64,000 nt of DNA. It comes from Dipteris shenzhenensis (taxonomy: Eukaryota; Polypodiophyta; Polypodiopsida; Gleicheniales). Position numbers and translations under genes: made by a program. Numbering within the stretch: the first letter of the stretch is position 1; each line of letters starts with the position of its first letter. Location of the stretch: NCBI GenBank assembly GCA_047967505.1, contig CM106538.1; one strand, written 5' to 3'. This document shows positions 1-11,265 of the stretch, one piece after another. The notes below the pieces were generated by a model. It searched no databases. It saw only the letters and a program-made list of their open reading frames with translations, and had not been told where the DNA came from.

Positions 1-320
1 GAGGAGGGGAGGGGAGGCTGTGGGGGCAGAAAACAAAAGCAGGGGGAATGTCTCTAGGCTTGGATACACACTTGAGCATAGATTTTAGGGGACATTGATA
101 CCATGGTAGAGAAAGTGGGATATGGTGGTGGATAAGGTAACCCTATTTTTTGGATGCTCAATGTTTGAAGCTATACTAGTTACGTGAATGACAGGTTGAT
201 AGCACATATTTTGGTATGTGCATACTTTAATGCTTGGTTAATTTGTTCCCAATATTGATTGCTATTTTTTGTGTACTGGATTTTTTTTAAAACAGATTTT
301 TTTGTGTGTATTGGAATTAG
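1..320 (+). other. Upstream intron of the alpha-mannosidase gene
   Basis: No gene is seen here. The stretch opens with a short G/A-rich tract and becomes T-rich towards a 3' splice site that ends in AG at 319-320, directly before the first recognisable exon. The preceding exons of the gene must lie outside the window. Confidence 0.6.
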
Positions 321-368
321 GTGACTAGGTTGTACAAGGAGAAAGAACATGCAGAGATGGAATTTGTG
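321..368 (+). CDS. Alpha-mannosidase (GH38), internal exon 1 of 3 visible
   Basis: This 48-nt phase-0 exon encodes 16 residues, VTRLYKEKEHAEMEFV. It is bounded by AG at 319-320 and GTAAAG at 369. It matches the stretch of plant lysosomal-type alpha-mannosidases (glycoside hydrolase family 38) just before the beta-rich C-terminal half. The family removes alpha-linked mannose from N-glycans, typically in the vacuole or apoplast. The exon is too short to identify alone. The support comes from the next two exons, which continue the same protein in frame across phase-0 junctions. The catalytic domain would be encoded upstream, outside the window. Confidence 0.8.
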
Positions 369-501
369 GTAAAGACAATTTTATAATTCCATTTTTGTAT
401 CTTAGTTGTGTTTTGAAAGAACTAGGTTGATAGAATGCAATAAGTGTTGCATCCCTCCATTCCTTAGTATCTTTCATGGTTTGAAAGTATACAAAATACA
501 G

Positions 502-621
502 GTTGGTGCAGTTCCTATAGAAGATGCTATTGGAAAAGATGTGATTGTCCGCTTGGTCACTGATGTCAACAGCAAGAATGTGTTCTACACAGACTCAAAT
601 GGTCGGGATTTCATCAAAAGA
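502..621 (+). CDS. Alpha-mannosidase (GH38), internal exon 2 of 3 visible
   Basis: This 120-nt phase-0 exon encodes 40 residues and follows a 133-bp intron (369-501, GT..AG). It reads VGAVPIEDAIGKDV and ends FYTDSNGRDFIKR. The FYTDSNGR block is a strongly conserved signature in GH38 enzymes of plants and animals. The donor is a perfect GTAAGT at 622. The acceptor at 500-501 lacks a clear pyrimidine tract. No stop or frameshift is present, so this looks like a working exon. The gene symbol is left blank because plants carry several paralogues. Confidence 0.9.
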
Positions 622-849
622 GTAAGTCTATATCCTATGTTCAGGTCCAAGTTTTGCTCTCATAATATATTTCTATTTAAGTATACATATTTTATATTTT
701 GCTGTTGCTACTTTGAGCGACCAACTCACCTATCCTTGCTTTTTCTGTGTTCCATTCTCTCCTTTACTTTAGATTGTTTTCAATGAAAAGACTCTTCTTA
801 AATACCCAAGAGCAATGTTCATGGTGGAAATACATAATTTAGAGCATGA

Positions 850-1954
850 GAAACAAAACACCTAGAGTGGGCAAATAGCTGCTCATCAAAGAGAGCTAGA
901 AAAGCACCAAGGTTGAGGCTGAAAGGGCCACCTCAACCCTGTTGTGCACTCTGAGAAAAAAGGGGAGCCACCCCAATTCTTGAGGAAGACAGTCCTCTTG
1001 CAAGAAGCCGCCAAGGAAGAGCCTTGCATGCTCACCCAAGTGATCATCAAATTGTGTGCAAGATCTGTCCAAATACTAGACAAAGTGGACGAAGGGGGGA
1101 TCTGCGAGCCATCCAAGGCCTCTGCTCATCTGGATCCAAATATGCCGTGCTGTAATGCTCAACAGAATCTCCCAAAAAGTATTCACCAAGGCACATGTAG
1201 GATTGTAAGGAAAGCGGGGAATTGGGAAGAATCATACTTGTGAGAATGCAAATGGGTGCAATGCATGCATAATTTTGACGACGTTGATGGATGCAATGCA
1301 TGCAAATTGGCGCTTCAATAGGGAAAAGCTCCCTGAGTACTTGTTTTTGTTTGATCTATATGCAAGTGAGAGATTGCGGATGAATGCAAGGTGCTAGAGA
1401 GAATGCTACGTGAGATTCACAACAACGAAGGGGGATAGTCCTTCATTAATCTCCCTCGAGATCATTCAAGTTCCATCTTCCCATTTAGACCTACCCTTAG
1501 CCTATGACCCATGCACCTGCCATTCAATGCACTCTAATGCACCCTGCAATTTCCTATTGTCTCTAGGACCTAAACACCTGGGAGCACATCCTTATTAATA
1601 AAATAAGTGTTACATGTCCAAATTTGGTGCTGTCTAAAGCAGTGGCTCTAGCTAAACAGGCCCTATCTACTTAGACGATCCACCGCATTAAGAACAACAG
1701 CAGTTGGTGTCCATCATAACTGCAAACACATGTCACCTTTAAATTGATGTATAATGTAATAATGTTCTAATGTCTATTAATGATAAAATTTCTCTTATCA
1801 TGACAGGAACATCATCCAGAGAGCATGCCTTAACTATATTGCGTCAAACCAAAAAATCCCCAAGAAGAGAGTCATGCCTCTCATAAAGGGCTTGAGGCCC
1901 TGAAAGAGAGAGCTAAGCCACTGAACACAGATCATGAAGGAGGAAGGAACAAGA
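850..1954. repeat. Unclassified degenerate repeat, copy 1 (left part)
   Basis: Blocks 886-1240 and 1805-1950 reappear in diverged form at 6340-6660 and 6668-6790. Shared anchors include GGTTGAGGCTG, TGCATGCTCA, CATCATCCAGAG and GTCATGCCTCT. No open coding frame or transposase motif was recognised. The non-coding LTR element inserted at 1955 splits this copy from its continuation at 4914-5290. It could be an old non-autonomous element or a decayed LTR. Confidence 0.55.
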
Positions 1955-3200
1955 TGTTGGAAAGGTCACCTCCCCATCTGTAAGCCCCCAAATGAGGAGA
2001 GCGTGGGGGAGGGAGACCTAGGGCAGGATGTGCCCAAAGAGAGAATACCTGGATGTGTGGATCTGGGACAGATCTGGAGCATTCATGGTTGGCGGGGTAT
2101 CCCGAGGTACACAAGCCTACATGGAGAGCTATTGAGCGAGGTTTGTGGCCAGGTACATGGCCTGCAACATGCTCTGGATATGGCGCAATGAAGGCAGGTG
2201 TGCAGCAGCAGGGTCGGCGGCCTGTGTAGATAGGCTGATTGGACTGGGTATAGCCAGCCAGACAGGCCTGGTTATGGGCTGGCCAGTGGAATGCCCCCTG
2301 CATAAGCAAATAAGGCAGTACCCTGCCCTTTATACAGGGCTAGCAGGCTGGTCGGCTGGCCAATTGAAGTCGGCCAGCACACAGCCCCAAAAGGGCAGCC
2401 CACAGCCCCATAAATGGGGAGCTGTGGGGTCGGTTGATGGACAGACAAAGTCGGCCAGGAAGCCCCTTCAAGTCGGTCAGTTTTGAGCCCCTTTGGGGCC
2501 TATAAAAGGAGCCCTTTGGCAGGGCATTCAACATCCAACAGTTCAGCAAAAGCAGGAGCAGACAGGAGCAGCCAGGAGCCACTCCCTTGGGCCTCACACT
2601 GGGGGTGAAGGAGAGTTGAAGGTGAGCTGCAGGCTGAGTTCCTAGAGGCTGGACCTTGGCTGCCTTCTAGGGCAGCAAGGTGTTGTGATCACATTCTCTG
2701 GAGCAGCCCTCTGACAGCAGATAGGAGCAGCAAGAAGGCAAGCCTTGGACCTGTATTTAGGAGGTGAAGGTGACCTTGAAGGAGCTGCAGACTGGGCTTG
2801 AGTGGCAGCCCACCTAGGCTGGTTTCCAGACAGCAAGGTGGAGAGGATCGTTCTGGACGGAAAGTCTACAGATGTTCGAGGTGGAGCACGTGGACTCAAG
2901 TCTAGAGATAGCCGGCAGATAGGAGAAGGACCTTGTGGTTAGATCAGAGGACCACACCATTGGTGGGACTCTGGATCTCTCTCTTTTGTATTGTGTCCAT
3001 AGTTTTGGACGGAAATATATGAGTTTTGGTGTCTTCTATATCTGGCTGGTTAATTGTCTATTGATGAGTCTGCACACCTATTTTATGCACATTAAGTAAA
3101 GAAGTTTGTGATTCCACATCCCACACGCACACTGTGTGAGCTCCTGGGCATTACTATAAGTCTTCCGCTGCGTGTACCCTTTGTTGGGCAATTTCTAAGA
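1955..3200 (+). repeat. 5' LTR of the non-coding LTR element
   Basis: It begins TGTTGGAAAGGTC and matches the right LTR with several indels; for example about 58 bp around 2208-2265 are absent from the right copy. It contains an imperfect palindrome at 2399-2428 (arms CCCACAGC and GCTGTGGG around an AT loop) and a TATA box at 2501. Confidence 0.85.
2501..2508 (+). promoter_or_regulatory. TATA box in the 5' LTR
   Basis: TATAAAAG lies in a G/C-rich context about 700 bp before the LTR end, and the same box is kept at 4244 in the other LTR. This is the expected position for the U3/R promoter of an LTR retrotransposon. Confidence 0.55.
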
Positions 3201-3212
3201 TGGTATCAGAGC
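3201..3212 (+). other. Primer-binding site, tRNA-Met(i) type
   Basis: TGGTATCAGAGC lies directly after the 5' LTR. It is complementary to the 3' end of the plant initiator methionine tRNA, the usual primer of plant Copia and many Gypsy elements. Confidence 0.85.
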
Positions 3213-3765
3213 CCAAGTAGGAGGCTCATAGGTGTGGGAGCCTGAAGGCAGGGACCTTGCTGAAGGACGACCCTGATTTAGAAGCTCTTGGGAATGGACT
3301 TCCACGACTGGAGGATTGTGCCCTTGCGAGAAGGAGGGTGACTCAGGTTCAGTCAGGTGCATTAAAAGTTCGCGGTCCAAGTTATCTTGAGATGTACTTT
3401 TGTTGCAGACCTTGCCAAAGGAAGGACGGGTTGAAACAGACCCTCAGAGCATGGTGCCTGGAAGACTCCAGGTTGTTCACTCATTATGAGAGGGACAACA
3501 GGAAGATTGTGGAGGCTGGGTTGCTCGAATTCGAAGGCAGGAATGTGACGGAAGGGGTGGTGCCAGGAGGTGCTACCAGAGATGGACTTGTGTACCAGGA
3601 TGGTGTGCGGAAGCGGAAGCGGACCTGGTGGAGCAGGAGCCACTGGATGAAAAGCCAGGAAAAGGTTTCGACATTGAAAAGTTCTAGAGGACTACGACCA
3701 AGGAGTTATTGGAGCATCTTCATCGACGTGTTGGCATTGGGCCTGGATGTGTCGGTGAGAGGGGG
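3213..3765 (+). other. Short internal region of the non-coding LTR element
   Basis: About 550 bp, ending in a purine tract (GAGAGGGGG at 3757-3765) next to the right LTR. A 191-codon open stretch starts at 3257 but runs into the LTR and shows no retroelement motif. I treat it as chance openness. Confidence 0.6.
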
Positions 3766-4913
3766 TGTTGGAAAGGTCACCTCCCCATCTGTAAGCCCGC
3801 AAATGAGGAGAGCGTGGGGGAGGGAGACCTAGGGCAGGATGTGCCCAAAGAGAGAATGCATGGATGTGTGGATCTGGGACAGATCTGGAGCATTCATGGC
3901 TGGCGGGGTATCCCGAGGTACACAAGCCTACATGGAGAGCTATTGAGCGAGGTTTGTGGGCAGGTACATGGCCTGCAACATGCTCTGGATATGGCGCAAT
4001 GAAGGCACGTGTGCAGCAGCAGGTGGTTATGGGCTGGCCAGTGGAATGCCCGCTGCATAAGCAAATAAGGCAGTACCCTGCCCTTTATACAGGGCTAGCA
4101 GGCTGGTCGGCTGGCCAATCAAAGTCGGCCAGCACACAGCCCCAAAAGGGCAGCCCACAGCCCCATAAATGGGGAGCTGTGGGGTCAGTTGATGGACAGA
4201 CAAAGTCGGCCAGGAACGGTCAGTTTTGAGCCCCTTTGGGGCCTATAAAAGGAGCCCTTTGGCAGGGCATTCAACATCCAACAGTTCAGCAAAAGCAGGA
4301 GCAGCCAGGACCCACTCACTTGGGCCTCACACTGGGGGTGAAGGAGAGTTGAAGGTGAGCTGCAGACTGAGTTTCTAGATGCTGGACCTTGTTTGTCTTC
4401 TAGGGCAGCAAGGTGTTGTGATCACATTCTCTGGAGCAGCCCTCTGACAGCAGACAGGAGCAGCAAGAAGGCAAGCCTTGGGCCTATACATAGGAGGTGA
4501 AGGTGACCCTGAAGGAGCTGCAAACTGGGCTTGAGTGGCAGCCCACCTAGGCTGGCTTCCAGACAGCGGATGGAAAGTCTATAGACGCTCGAGGTGGAGC
4601 ACGCGGACTCAAGTCTAGAGATAGCCGGCAGATAGGAGAAGGACCTTGTGGTTAGATCAGAGGACCACACCATTGGTGGGACTCTGGATCTATCTCTTTT
4701 GTATTGTGTCCATAGTTTTGGACGGAAATATATGAGTTTTGGTGTCTTCTATATCTGGCTGGTTAATTGTCTATTGATGAGTCTGCACACCTATTTTATG
4801 CACATTAAGTAAAGAAGTTTGTGATTCCACATCCCACACGCACACTGTGTGAGCTCCTGGGCATTACTATAAGTCTTCTGCTGTGCGTACCCTCTGTTGG
4901 GTCATTTCTAACA
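3766..4913 (+). repeat. 3' LTR of the non-coding LTR element
   Basis: It starts TGTTGGAAAGGTC after the purine tract and ends CTAACA. It carries the matching TATA box (TATAAAA at 4244). It is shorter than the left copy through internal deletions, so this is an old insertion compared with the Copia elements further on. Confidence 0.85.
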
Positions 4914-5290
4914 CAAAAATGCTTAAAAGACTAGCAATCCCCTTCTAGATAAACCTCACCTATCTACAAACCCATAGACAATGCTGAATAGACTCCTCAA
5001 CAGCAAGGCAACTAGGGTAAGTGGGGGCCGCTTCGAACCTAGACCTCCATTAGTTCATTGTAATAGAAAGGATGATTTTTCTATTCTCGAGGGATTTCCA
5101 GAGTCTCTTACAAAAAGATTTTTGCAAGTCAGCAAAAATCTGAAAATTTTGCCCAATGAGGAGCTTTGGTGGGCTTCCAACCCTTAAGGCTGAGCTCAAA
5201 TTTCTAAATATGTAGCGAAATAAAGGGAGGCTCTTATCTTGGTTCCCTGCATCAATCCACTCCCACCCCCTAGGGTCCCATTGCAAGTGC
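4914..5290. repeat. Unclassified degenerate repeat, copy 1 (right part)
   Basis: This continues copy 1 after the LTR insertion. AATGCTGAATAG at 4981, the GGCAACTAGG block and the later TTTCCAGAGTCTCTT block recur at 6003-6160 and 6815-6960. The ending (CATCAATCCACTCCCA, near 5250) matches the end of copy 3 near 7110. Confidence 0.55.
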
Positions 5291-5814
5291 TTATCTTACC
5301 GACAGCCATCTATCTTTATTTAAAAAAATTTGAGTTACATCGACGACACTTAGATTTGATTTAGTCATTCGAGTTCGTATCCATTCTTGCATAGAAAACA
5401 TGTATGTCTGCCATCTTGAATGACCATGGAGATGAATGAGGGAAGAAGAGAGGTTGAAGAGGAGCTTCTCATCAGCACATTAAGTAGATACAAGAGAAAA
5501 ACAACAAAGCTAAAACTAGAGCAATGAGGTGTAGGCTTGCATGTCCCCTTTGGCATCTTTGATTTCTTTGAAGTGCCTTGTCATTTCTTACAAGGGTGTT
5601 CGGTTTGGCATTTTTCTCTCCTTGATTCTCAGTGTTGGACGGGAACAAAGCAAGATTCTTTTGCCAAGGACTCAACCACACAATTTGAAATCCTTGAATA
5701 TGTTTTCTTTTTCCGAAAAAGAGAATTCTATGAAGTATGAAAAAAATCCGCAAGAGCAAGGACGAAGCGGAAGTACATCATGCATGGCATGAACAAAAAG
5801 ACCATTCAAAGTAG
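5291..5814. other. Intron sequence, nothing recognised
   Basis: AT-rich sequence with no coding, RNA or repeat feature that I can support. Short open frames near 5540-5790 show no motif. Confidence 0.5.
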
Positions 5815-6245
5815 GCTAATAGAAAATCTCAATGCAAACTGGAAAGAAACCAAGGGAGAGGCTGAAAGTGCCATCTCAATCTTGCTATAGACTTCGAGAA
5901 GAAGAGAGAGCCCAGTTCATGAAAAAAGGAGAAGGCATAAATGTGCTCAATAGTCTAGCCCCCCTTCCAAACGATCCTCGCCTATCTGTAGGCTCATAAG
6001 CAATGCTGAATAGTCTCATCAATAGCGAGGCAACGAGTATATGTGGAATCTGCCTCAAACCTCGATCTCTACTAGCTCACCACAATCATAGAAAGCCAAA
6101 AGAAAAGAGTGATTTTTTTAGTCTTGAGGGATATTTGGAGTCTCTTCCAAAAGGATTTCTGCAGATCAGTAGAAATCTGAAAATTCTCCCTATGAGGAGC
6201 TCTAGTACGATTCCTTTTTTTCCAAGAAATAGACTTCTATTAAGG
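5815..6245. repeat. Unclassified degenerate repeat, copy 2
   Basis: It shares the AATGCTGAATAG..GAGGCAACGAG block (6003-6035) and the GATTTTT..TTGGAGTCTCTTCC block (6112-6150) with copies 1 and 3. Its left part is shortened. The order of blocks is the same as in the other copies. Confidence 0.5.
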
Positions 6246-6339
6246 ATGAACAAAAATTGTGAGAGCTAGCTCAAAGCGGAAATACAACAGGCAGAGCATG
6301 AAATAAGGTCTCAAGATGCCCAAAAAAACTCCTCAAAAG

Positions 6340-7145
6340 GAGGTAGAAAATCCAAGGTTGAGGCTGTGAAATGACCATCACAACCTTGTAGAGGACTTTG
6401 AGAAGAAAGGGGACCCTCTCCATTCCTTAAGGATAGTAACCCTCCTAGCAAAGGCCACTTGGAAAGACCCCTGCATGCTCATCCAAGTGGTCATCAATGT
6501 ATGTATAGCATCTATCCAAATGCTGGCCAAAGTATGAGAGAGAGGGGTGGACCAAGGAATAGTCCAAGGCCTCTGTGCATCTAGCTCTCTAGATATGCCA
6601 CGCTGAAATGCTTGTCAGAATCTTCCAAGAGGAATTCACAGAAACATGTACCACTCTAAAAGGTAAGGTTGGAACATCATCCAGAGGGCATGACTCAACG
6701 AAGTGTTGCGCTGATGAAGAGTCATGCCTCTTGTAAAATACCAGAGGATCTGAAAGGGAAAGATTGAACCCAAGGTCATGAAGAAAGGATGGCCTGTCTA
6801 CAATCCCATAAGCAATGCTGAACTGATTCCATCGCTAAGTGGCAACGAGGACATGTAGAGTCAGCCCCAAACCTGGATCTCCGTAGGTTCACTGCAATCC
6901 TACCAAAAGCATAAAGTGAATTTTCTATTCCTGTGGGATTTCCAGAGTCTCTTCCAAAAGATTTTGTGCAAATCAGAAGAAATCTAAAAATTCTCCCAAA
7001 GAGGAGCTCTGGAGGGTCTTCAGCCTATGCAATTGATCCTTGAAACCTTCTGGCATTACTTTAGAGTGTAACGAAAGAAGGAGAGGCTCTTCTCTCGATG
7101 CCATTCATCAATCCATTCCCACTCCCTGGCTGCCAATGCAAATAA
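6340..7145. repeat. Unclassified degenerate repeat, copy 3
   Basis: The most complete uninterrupted copy. It carries both the left blocks (as at 886-1240 and 1805-1950) and the right blocks (as at 4981-5290). It therefore shows the uninterrupted order across the point where copy 1 was hit by the LTR element. It abuts LINE sequence at about 7145. Confidence 0.55.
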
Positions 7146-7149
7146 TTTA

Positions 7150-8851
7150 TTGGGACTCCACCATAGAGCCACAATCTCCATGAACCCAAGGCCAAGATAA
7201 GTGGGTCAGGGTCTAGATACCATTGAGAATTTGAGCCATGCTCTACAAAACCAATGACCCTAATAGGCTGGTCCCCTCCTGTGTAAGGGTGAGAAAACCA
7301 ACCTTATGTCTCCCGATCAAAAGAATGGCCCATTGAGCTCTAGAGGGAATGATGATACTATGTCCAGCCACTAGGGGGAGAATAGAATCTGAAACTGAAA
7401 TGCATGTTCCACCCCTAGTGCCCAAGGTAGGTGACCAAAACGTGCGACCTGAAACCAATTTACCTGATACAGCACAACTGTGTCATCCAGCTTGTGTTCC
7501 TGAATAAAAAGAATGTCAATGGAGCCCCCTATAACACTTGGATGGAGCTGAATACGGATAAGCTTCCTACTCCGGCGATGTGGTATACCACCGAGGCCTT
7601 GTATGTTCCAAGTAACAATCCTCATCGGTGGGAGAAGTAGCATGGAACATTTACCCAACCTAGTGGCGGAAACAAACCCTTTGATGGGGGAAGACAACCT
7701 GCTCGAAGAGCGAGGAAGAGAACCAAGCGGAGTAAAATTTATGGGGTGAAAGAACTCGTCCACTTGAAAAGGAAGCCACCCTGGGATGAAAAGGAATAAC
7801 AACCACTGTTAATAGGTGGAGGGCACAAACTTCTCATCAGAAAAGTCTGCTAGATCTTCCAGGCCAAAAAGAAGTTCTTGAAGATCAGGCCTAGCATAGG
7901 TACGTAAGATGCATGTAGTCGAAACAAGAGAGACAGTGTGCACAACCCCCTTCTCTCTATCTATGACAAAGGACACGGACGAAGGATGAGCTTGCTCGGA
8001 AGAACCCTGACCACAAATATCTGCAATAGGTTTAAGGAGAGGAGCTGCAATCACGGCATCGTCTAGAGCATCATCTCGAGTAAGCAGGGCTTAACCTTAG
8101 GTATCACTGTGGTCGAAGCTTGAAGTACCACTGTGGTCGTAGCCTAAGGGGAATCATGAGAGTCACTAGCCACAACCAGAATGGGAATGTATGAATCCCC
8201 TATCGTGTGGCTGGGTTCGGGATATGTGAGGGCCCCTCCTGAGCTGTTGGCGGTGGAGATGCATGGACACCAAGTAGAAATTAACGGGAGACGATTGGAG
8301 CAATGGGTGCGGGCTGAGTGGCACATGTATGAGGCGGTGCCGGAGGAACACTCTGAGAAGGAATAGTATGAGGACGCCATGGAGGTCACAGAGGAGTTGC
8401 AACAGAAGGCTTTTTGGGCCTCTTTTTCTTTCTCGGTCAATCCCTAGCAAAATGCCCAAAGGTCCTATAGATCCTACATAGGTTCGGTCTACCCGTAATC
8501 TCGACTCTCTGCTGAAAGAAAGAACCATTAGGGCGCTGGAGCATGATATGATCATTGGATAAGATAGGGTCATCAACGACAACCCTAACGCCAGGAACCC
8601 CATCTGATTTGACCGCTTCTACTGTGCTGAAGAGGGTAAATTAGGGTGGGGGGATCTCAATGACAATTCCAAACCGCTCTCCAATCAAAGCGAGCAGCTG
8701 ATAGTAAACCTGAGGAAGGCCGGGGAACCTGATGAAGAGTGAAGTGTCGTGACTATCCTCTTCTACTAGGAAAAAACCCAGCTTGAAATGAGCCAAAAGA
8801 TCTTCTTATAATCCAACTGCAATGATTTGGCTTTGAGAACCATGCCCGCAG
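7150..8851 (-). pseudogene. LINE 1 fragment: ORF1 zinc-knuckle region and endonuclease start
   Basis: Reading on the minus strand, 8600-8400 encodes a degraded ORF1 nucleic-acid-binding segment related to the better copy at 37499-37930. Its zinc knuckle is broken: the second Cys reads Tyr and the last Cys codon is a stop. Next comes the start of the APE-type endonuclease, with VTWNIQGLGGIPHRR near 7600 and further endonuclease frame down to 7243, interrupted by frameshifts. The reverse transcriptase part is missing; the LINE stops where repeat copy 3 begins. Its 5' continuation lies beyond Gypsy-A at 15788-16020. Confidence 0.75.
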
Positions 8852-9282
8852 TGTCACGATCTGTGACGTATTCCTTTCTCTATTTCTAGACTTATGGATG
8901 GTTTGATGAATGGACACTTGTGAAAGGGTATGCCCTTTCGACGGGACACTTGCCCTTTCGACGGGACACTTCCTAATGAGGCATAACCCTTCACAAGAGA
9001 CATTCTAATGAAGAGACATTCCTATTGTAATGTACCCTCTCATCAAGGGTCACACCCTTCACAAGGGGTACACACCTCTTCATGCACATACCCTTTGGAG
9101 TACACACCTTTTCATGTGTGACTCTTCACTCTTTATATAAGAGAGGCCCAATTGTATGGATGACAACAACATCCACCCTACAGATATTCAAGCAATACAA
9201 TTATTCCTTGTTCTCTGCTATCTCAGTCTCTTTTCTGTTCCTTAGCACATTTCTAAATATAGTAAATCTAGGATTTCTTACA
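8852..9282 (+). repeat. 5' LTR of Gypsy-A
   Basis: It runs TGTCACGATC..TTCTTACA. A 20-bp unit beginning GCCCTTTCGACG is tandemly duplicated at 8932-8951 and 8952-8971, followed by looser CACACCCTTCA-like repeats. A TATATAAG box lies at about 9136. Confidence 0.93.
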
Positions 9283-9283
9283 G

Positions 9284-9295
9284 TGGTATCAGAGC
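9284..9295 (+). other. Primer-binding site of Gypsy-A (tRNA-Met(i))
   Basis: TGGTATCAGAGC lies one base after the 5' LTR end. Confidence 0.9.
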
Positions 9296-11265
9296 AAAAT
9301 TCGCTCCTGCCTGTAGGAAATGCCCCCCACCTTCTAGCGTTGATCTGATACATCTTTTCCGCTAGAAGGACATCCGTGCACATTGTGCATGGAAGAGATG
9401 GAGAGGATGAGGGTAAAATTTTTAAACGCCTACCTGGCCTAAAGTCATCCTGGCCTCTCCATCTCCTTCACATCACAAGTTGATGTGAATGGACACGACA
9501 AAAATCATGTCTTTTCAGGTGCTTGGGCTGTCCCAAAACCAAGGGACGCACCTTTTCCACCATGGGACACACCCTTTGGTGACGAGTCTCGACTCCTCAC
9601 TCATGGGACATACCCCATCGTGGACAGAAGGACTTACCTATTCATGCAGGGTCACACCCCTTTTAACAATAGGGACATATCCCTTCATGAACAGGTGCAC
9701 CTATTCCAAGGGTCACACCCCTTCGAATAGGCACACCTTCTAGGCCCCAAGTACCTACAAAAGGGTACCTAGAGGGGTAAAAAAGGGAAAAAAATAAACC
9801 CATCCCCTACCCCTAGGTTTACCCTAGCTACCTAGGGTTAACTAAACCCCCCATTTAATTTTTGGGGCAACTAACCCATTAGGCAGCCCAACGAAAAGTC
9901 GCCCCTTCTCCAACGAAAAACTGCTACTATCGGAATTTCTGGCAGCCTGTGCAGCACCTGCGTCAGCCCGTACGGATTTCCGTACCATCTGCGTCGGCCA
10001 GCCATCAGTCTGCCGTACAGCCTGCACAAGCCTAGCCGTACCTTCTGCGCAAGCCTGCCGTACCATCTGCGCCAGCCCGTACGGATTTCCGTACCATCTG
10101 CGTCAGCCGTACGGCGAGCCATCAGTCTGCCGTACAGATTTCCTTCCCTGCAGCCAGCCGTTGCGTCCATTCGTACACAGCCTGCGCACGCCCTGCAGCC
10201 TTGCCCCTGCCGTACAAACCTGTGCAATTTCCTGCAACCTGCCACAGCCTGCGCCATTCGGTACGACCAGCCCTGCACACAGTCTCCTTGGCCTCGCCAG
10301 CCCCCCCCTCCTGCGCAGTCCTTTGACCCGCCAGGTTCCTTCGCTACTGCCTTTTCCTGCACAGTCCAGCCCCCAGCCCCTTGTTTCGCCATTTATTGGG
10401 TCCTGCCAAATTAGCACCAGTTGCAGCTCCTCGCGCGATGAAGACAGCCTGTTGACAGCCCGGACCAGACAAGTATCGAGCGCTCCTCGCAAACCATTGC
10501 ACCATGGATCTCCGGACACCGACTTGCAGCCTTCTTCTATGCAATAACTTGGCAGATTAAAGTATTGCCAGGTGGAGTCTTTCCAATCTGCTTTTTAAGG
10601 ATTCTCTTTAACAAATTACAGCAAATGAAAGAATCCACATTAAAGCATGGAAACCCCTGGTAATTCACCCGGCATTTCAAGGAAACCTCAGGCATCAGCT
10701 ACCACACAATATCGTGTTCAAATTGCACAGCCAGCCTTTGCATCTTAGGTCTTCTATGTCACGTGCCCTCCTAGTGACTTGGACCACATCCTCTACCTTC
10801 TGCGTGAGGCACCTCAGTTACATGATTTCCTCAGCACAGTACAGGTTGTGTTCCACAAGACACGAAGATACCCAGAACACGATATTCCTCAGGAGTTTGC
10901 TGTTCATTTTTGGAGAGAATTTTACCCCTCACCTTCGGCATCTCCAGGGTACTCTCCACCTCCTTCAGCTCCCAGATATCCTCCTCTACAGGTTGTACCT
11001 TCTCCAAGTCAGTATTTACACTCTGAAGGCACTCCCTCTCCTGGATATCCTCCACTTCCGACAGCAGCTCCTTATCCCTTTTCAGATCCGTGGACTCTGC
11101 TACCTACCCCTGTCCTATCACGAGCAGTAACACCACTTTCAGCATCACCAATATTACCTCAGACAGGACCTCCCTTACCAGATTTCCACGGGTGGTTCCA
11201 TCCTGCCTCGCCTGCCCCCTCCAACATGAGCAACCTCAGGGAGCAGCCCGAATCCTCTTCCAGGA
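9296..11265 (+). other. Untranslated leader of Gypsy-A
   Basis: About 2 kb between the primer site and gag. It holds CACACCCCTTC-like repeats (9540-9740) echoing the LTR, then a GC-rich CCGTAC-bearing part (9960-10400). Next comes a C/T-rich part with open frames but no recognised domain. Open frames such as 10779-11279 are proline-rich and probably fortuitous. Confidence 0.6.
9962..10138 (+). repeat. CCGTAC/CCGTACGG array in the Gypsy-A leader
   Basis: About nine CCGTAC occurrences lie within about 175 bp, three of them as the palindrome CCGTACGG (near 9968, 10077, 10107). The block is partly an imperfect direct repeat with a period of about 109 bp. Similar arrays occur in the leaders of Copia-A, Copia-B and Copia-C. 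Confidence 0.75.

Larger units (their letters stand above)
1955..4913 (+). mobile_element. Non-coding LTR retrotransposon (LARD-like)
   Basis: The element is about 2.96 kb. Two diverged LTRs (1955-3200 and 3766-4913) flank an internal region of only about 565 bp. A primer-binding site matching plant initiator tRNA-Met follows the left LTR, and a purine tract precedes the right one. No gag, protease, integrase or reverse transcriptase motif was found, so it must have depended on another element. The ends are TG..CA, with the left LTR end mutated to GA. The flanking 5-mers CAAGA and CAAAA are a target duplication with one mismatch. The LTRs exceed 1.1 kb, too long for a classic TRIM, so LARD-like fits better. 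Confidence 0.85.

Noticed and set aside
3257-3832. 191-codon open frame inside the non-coding LTR element
   Set aside because: It runs across the purine tract into the LTR and shows no Gag, protease or other motif.
10161-10547. Possible proline-rich protein in the Gypsy-A leader
   Set aside because: C-rich leader composition; the opposite strand is open over the same bases, and it lies between primer site and gag.
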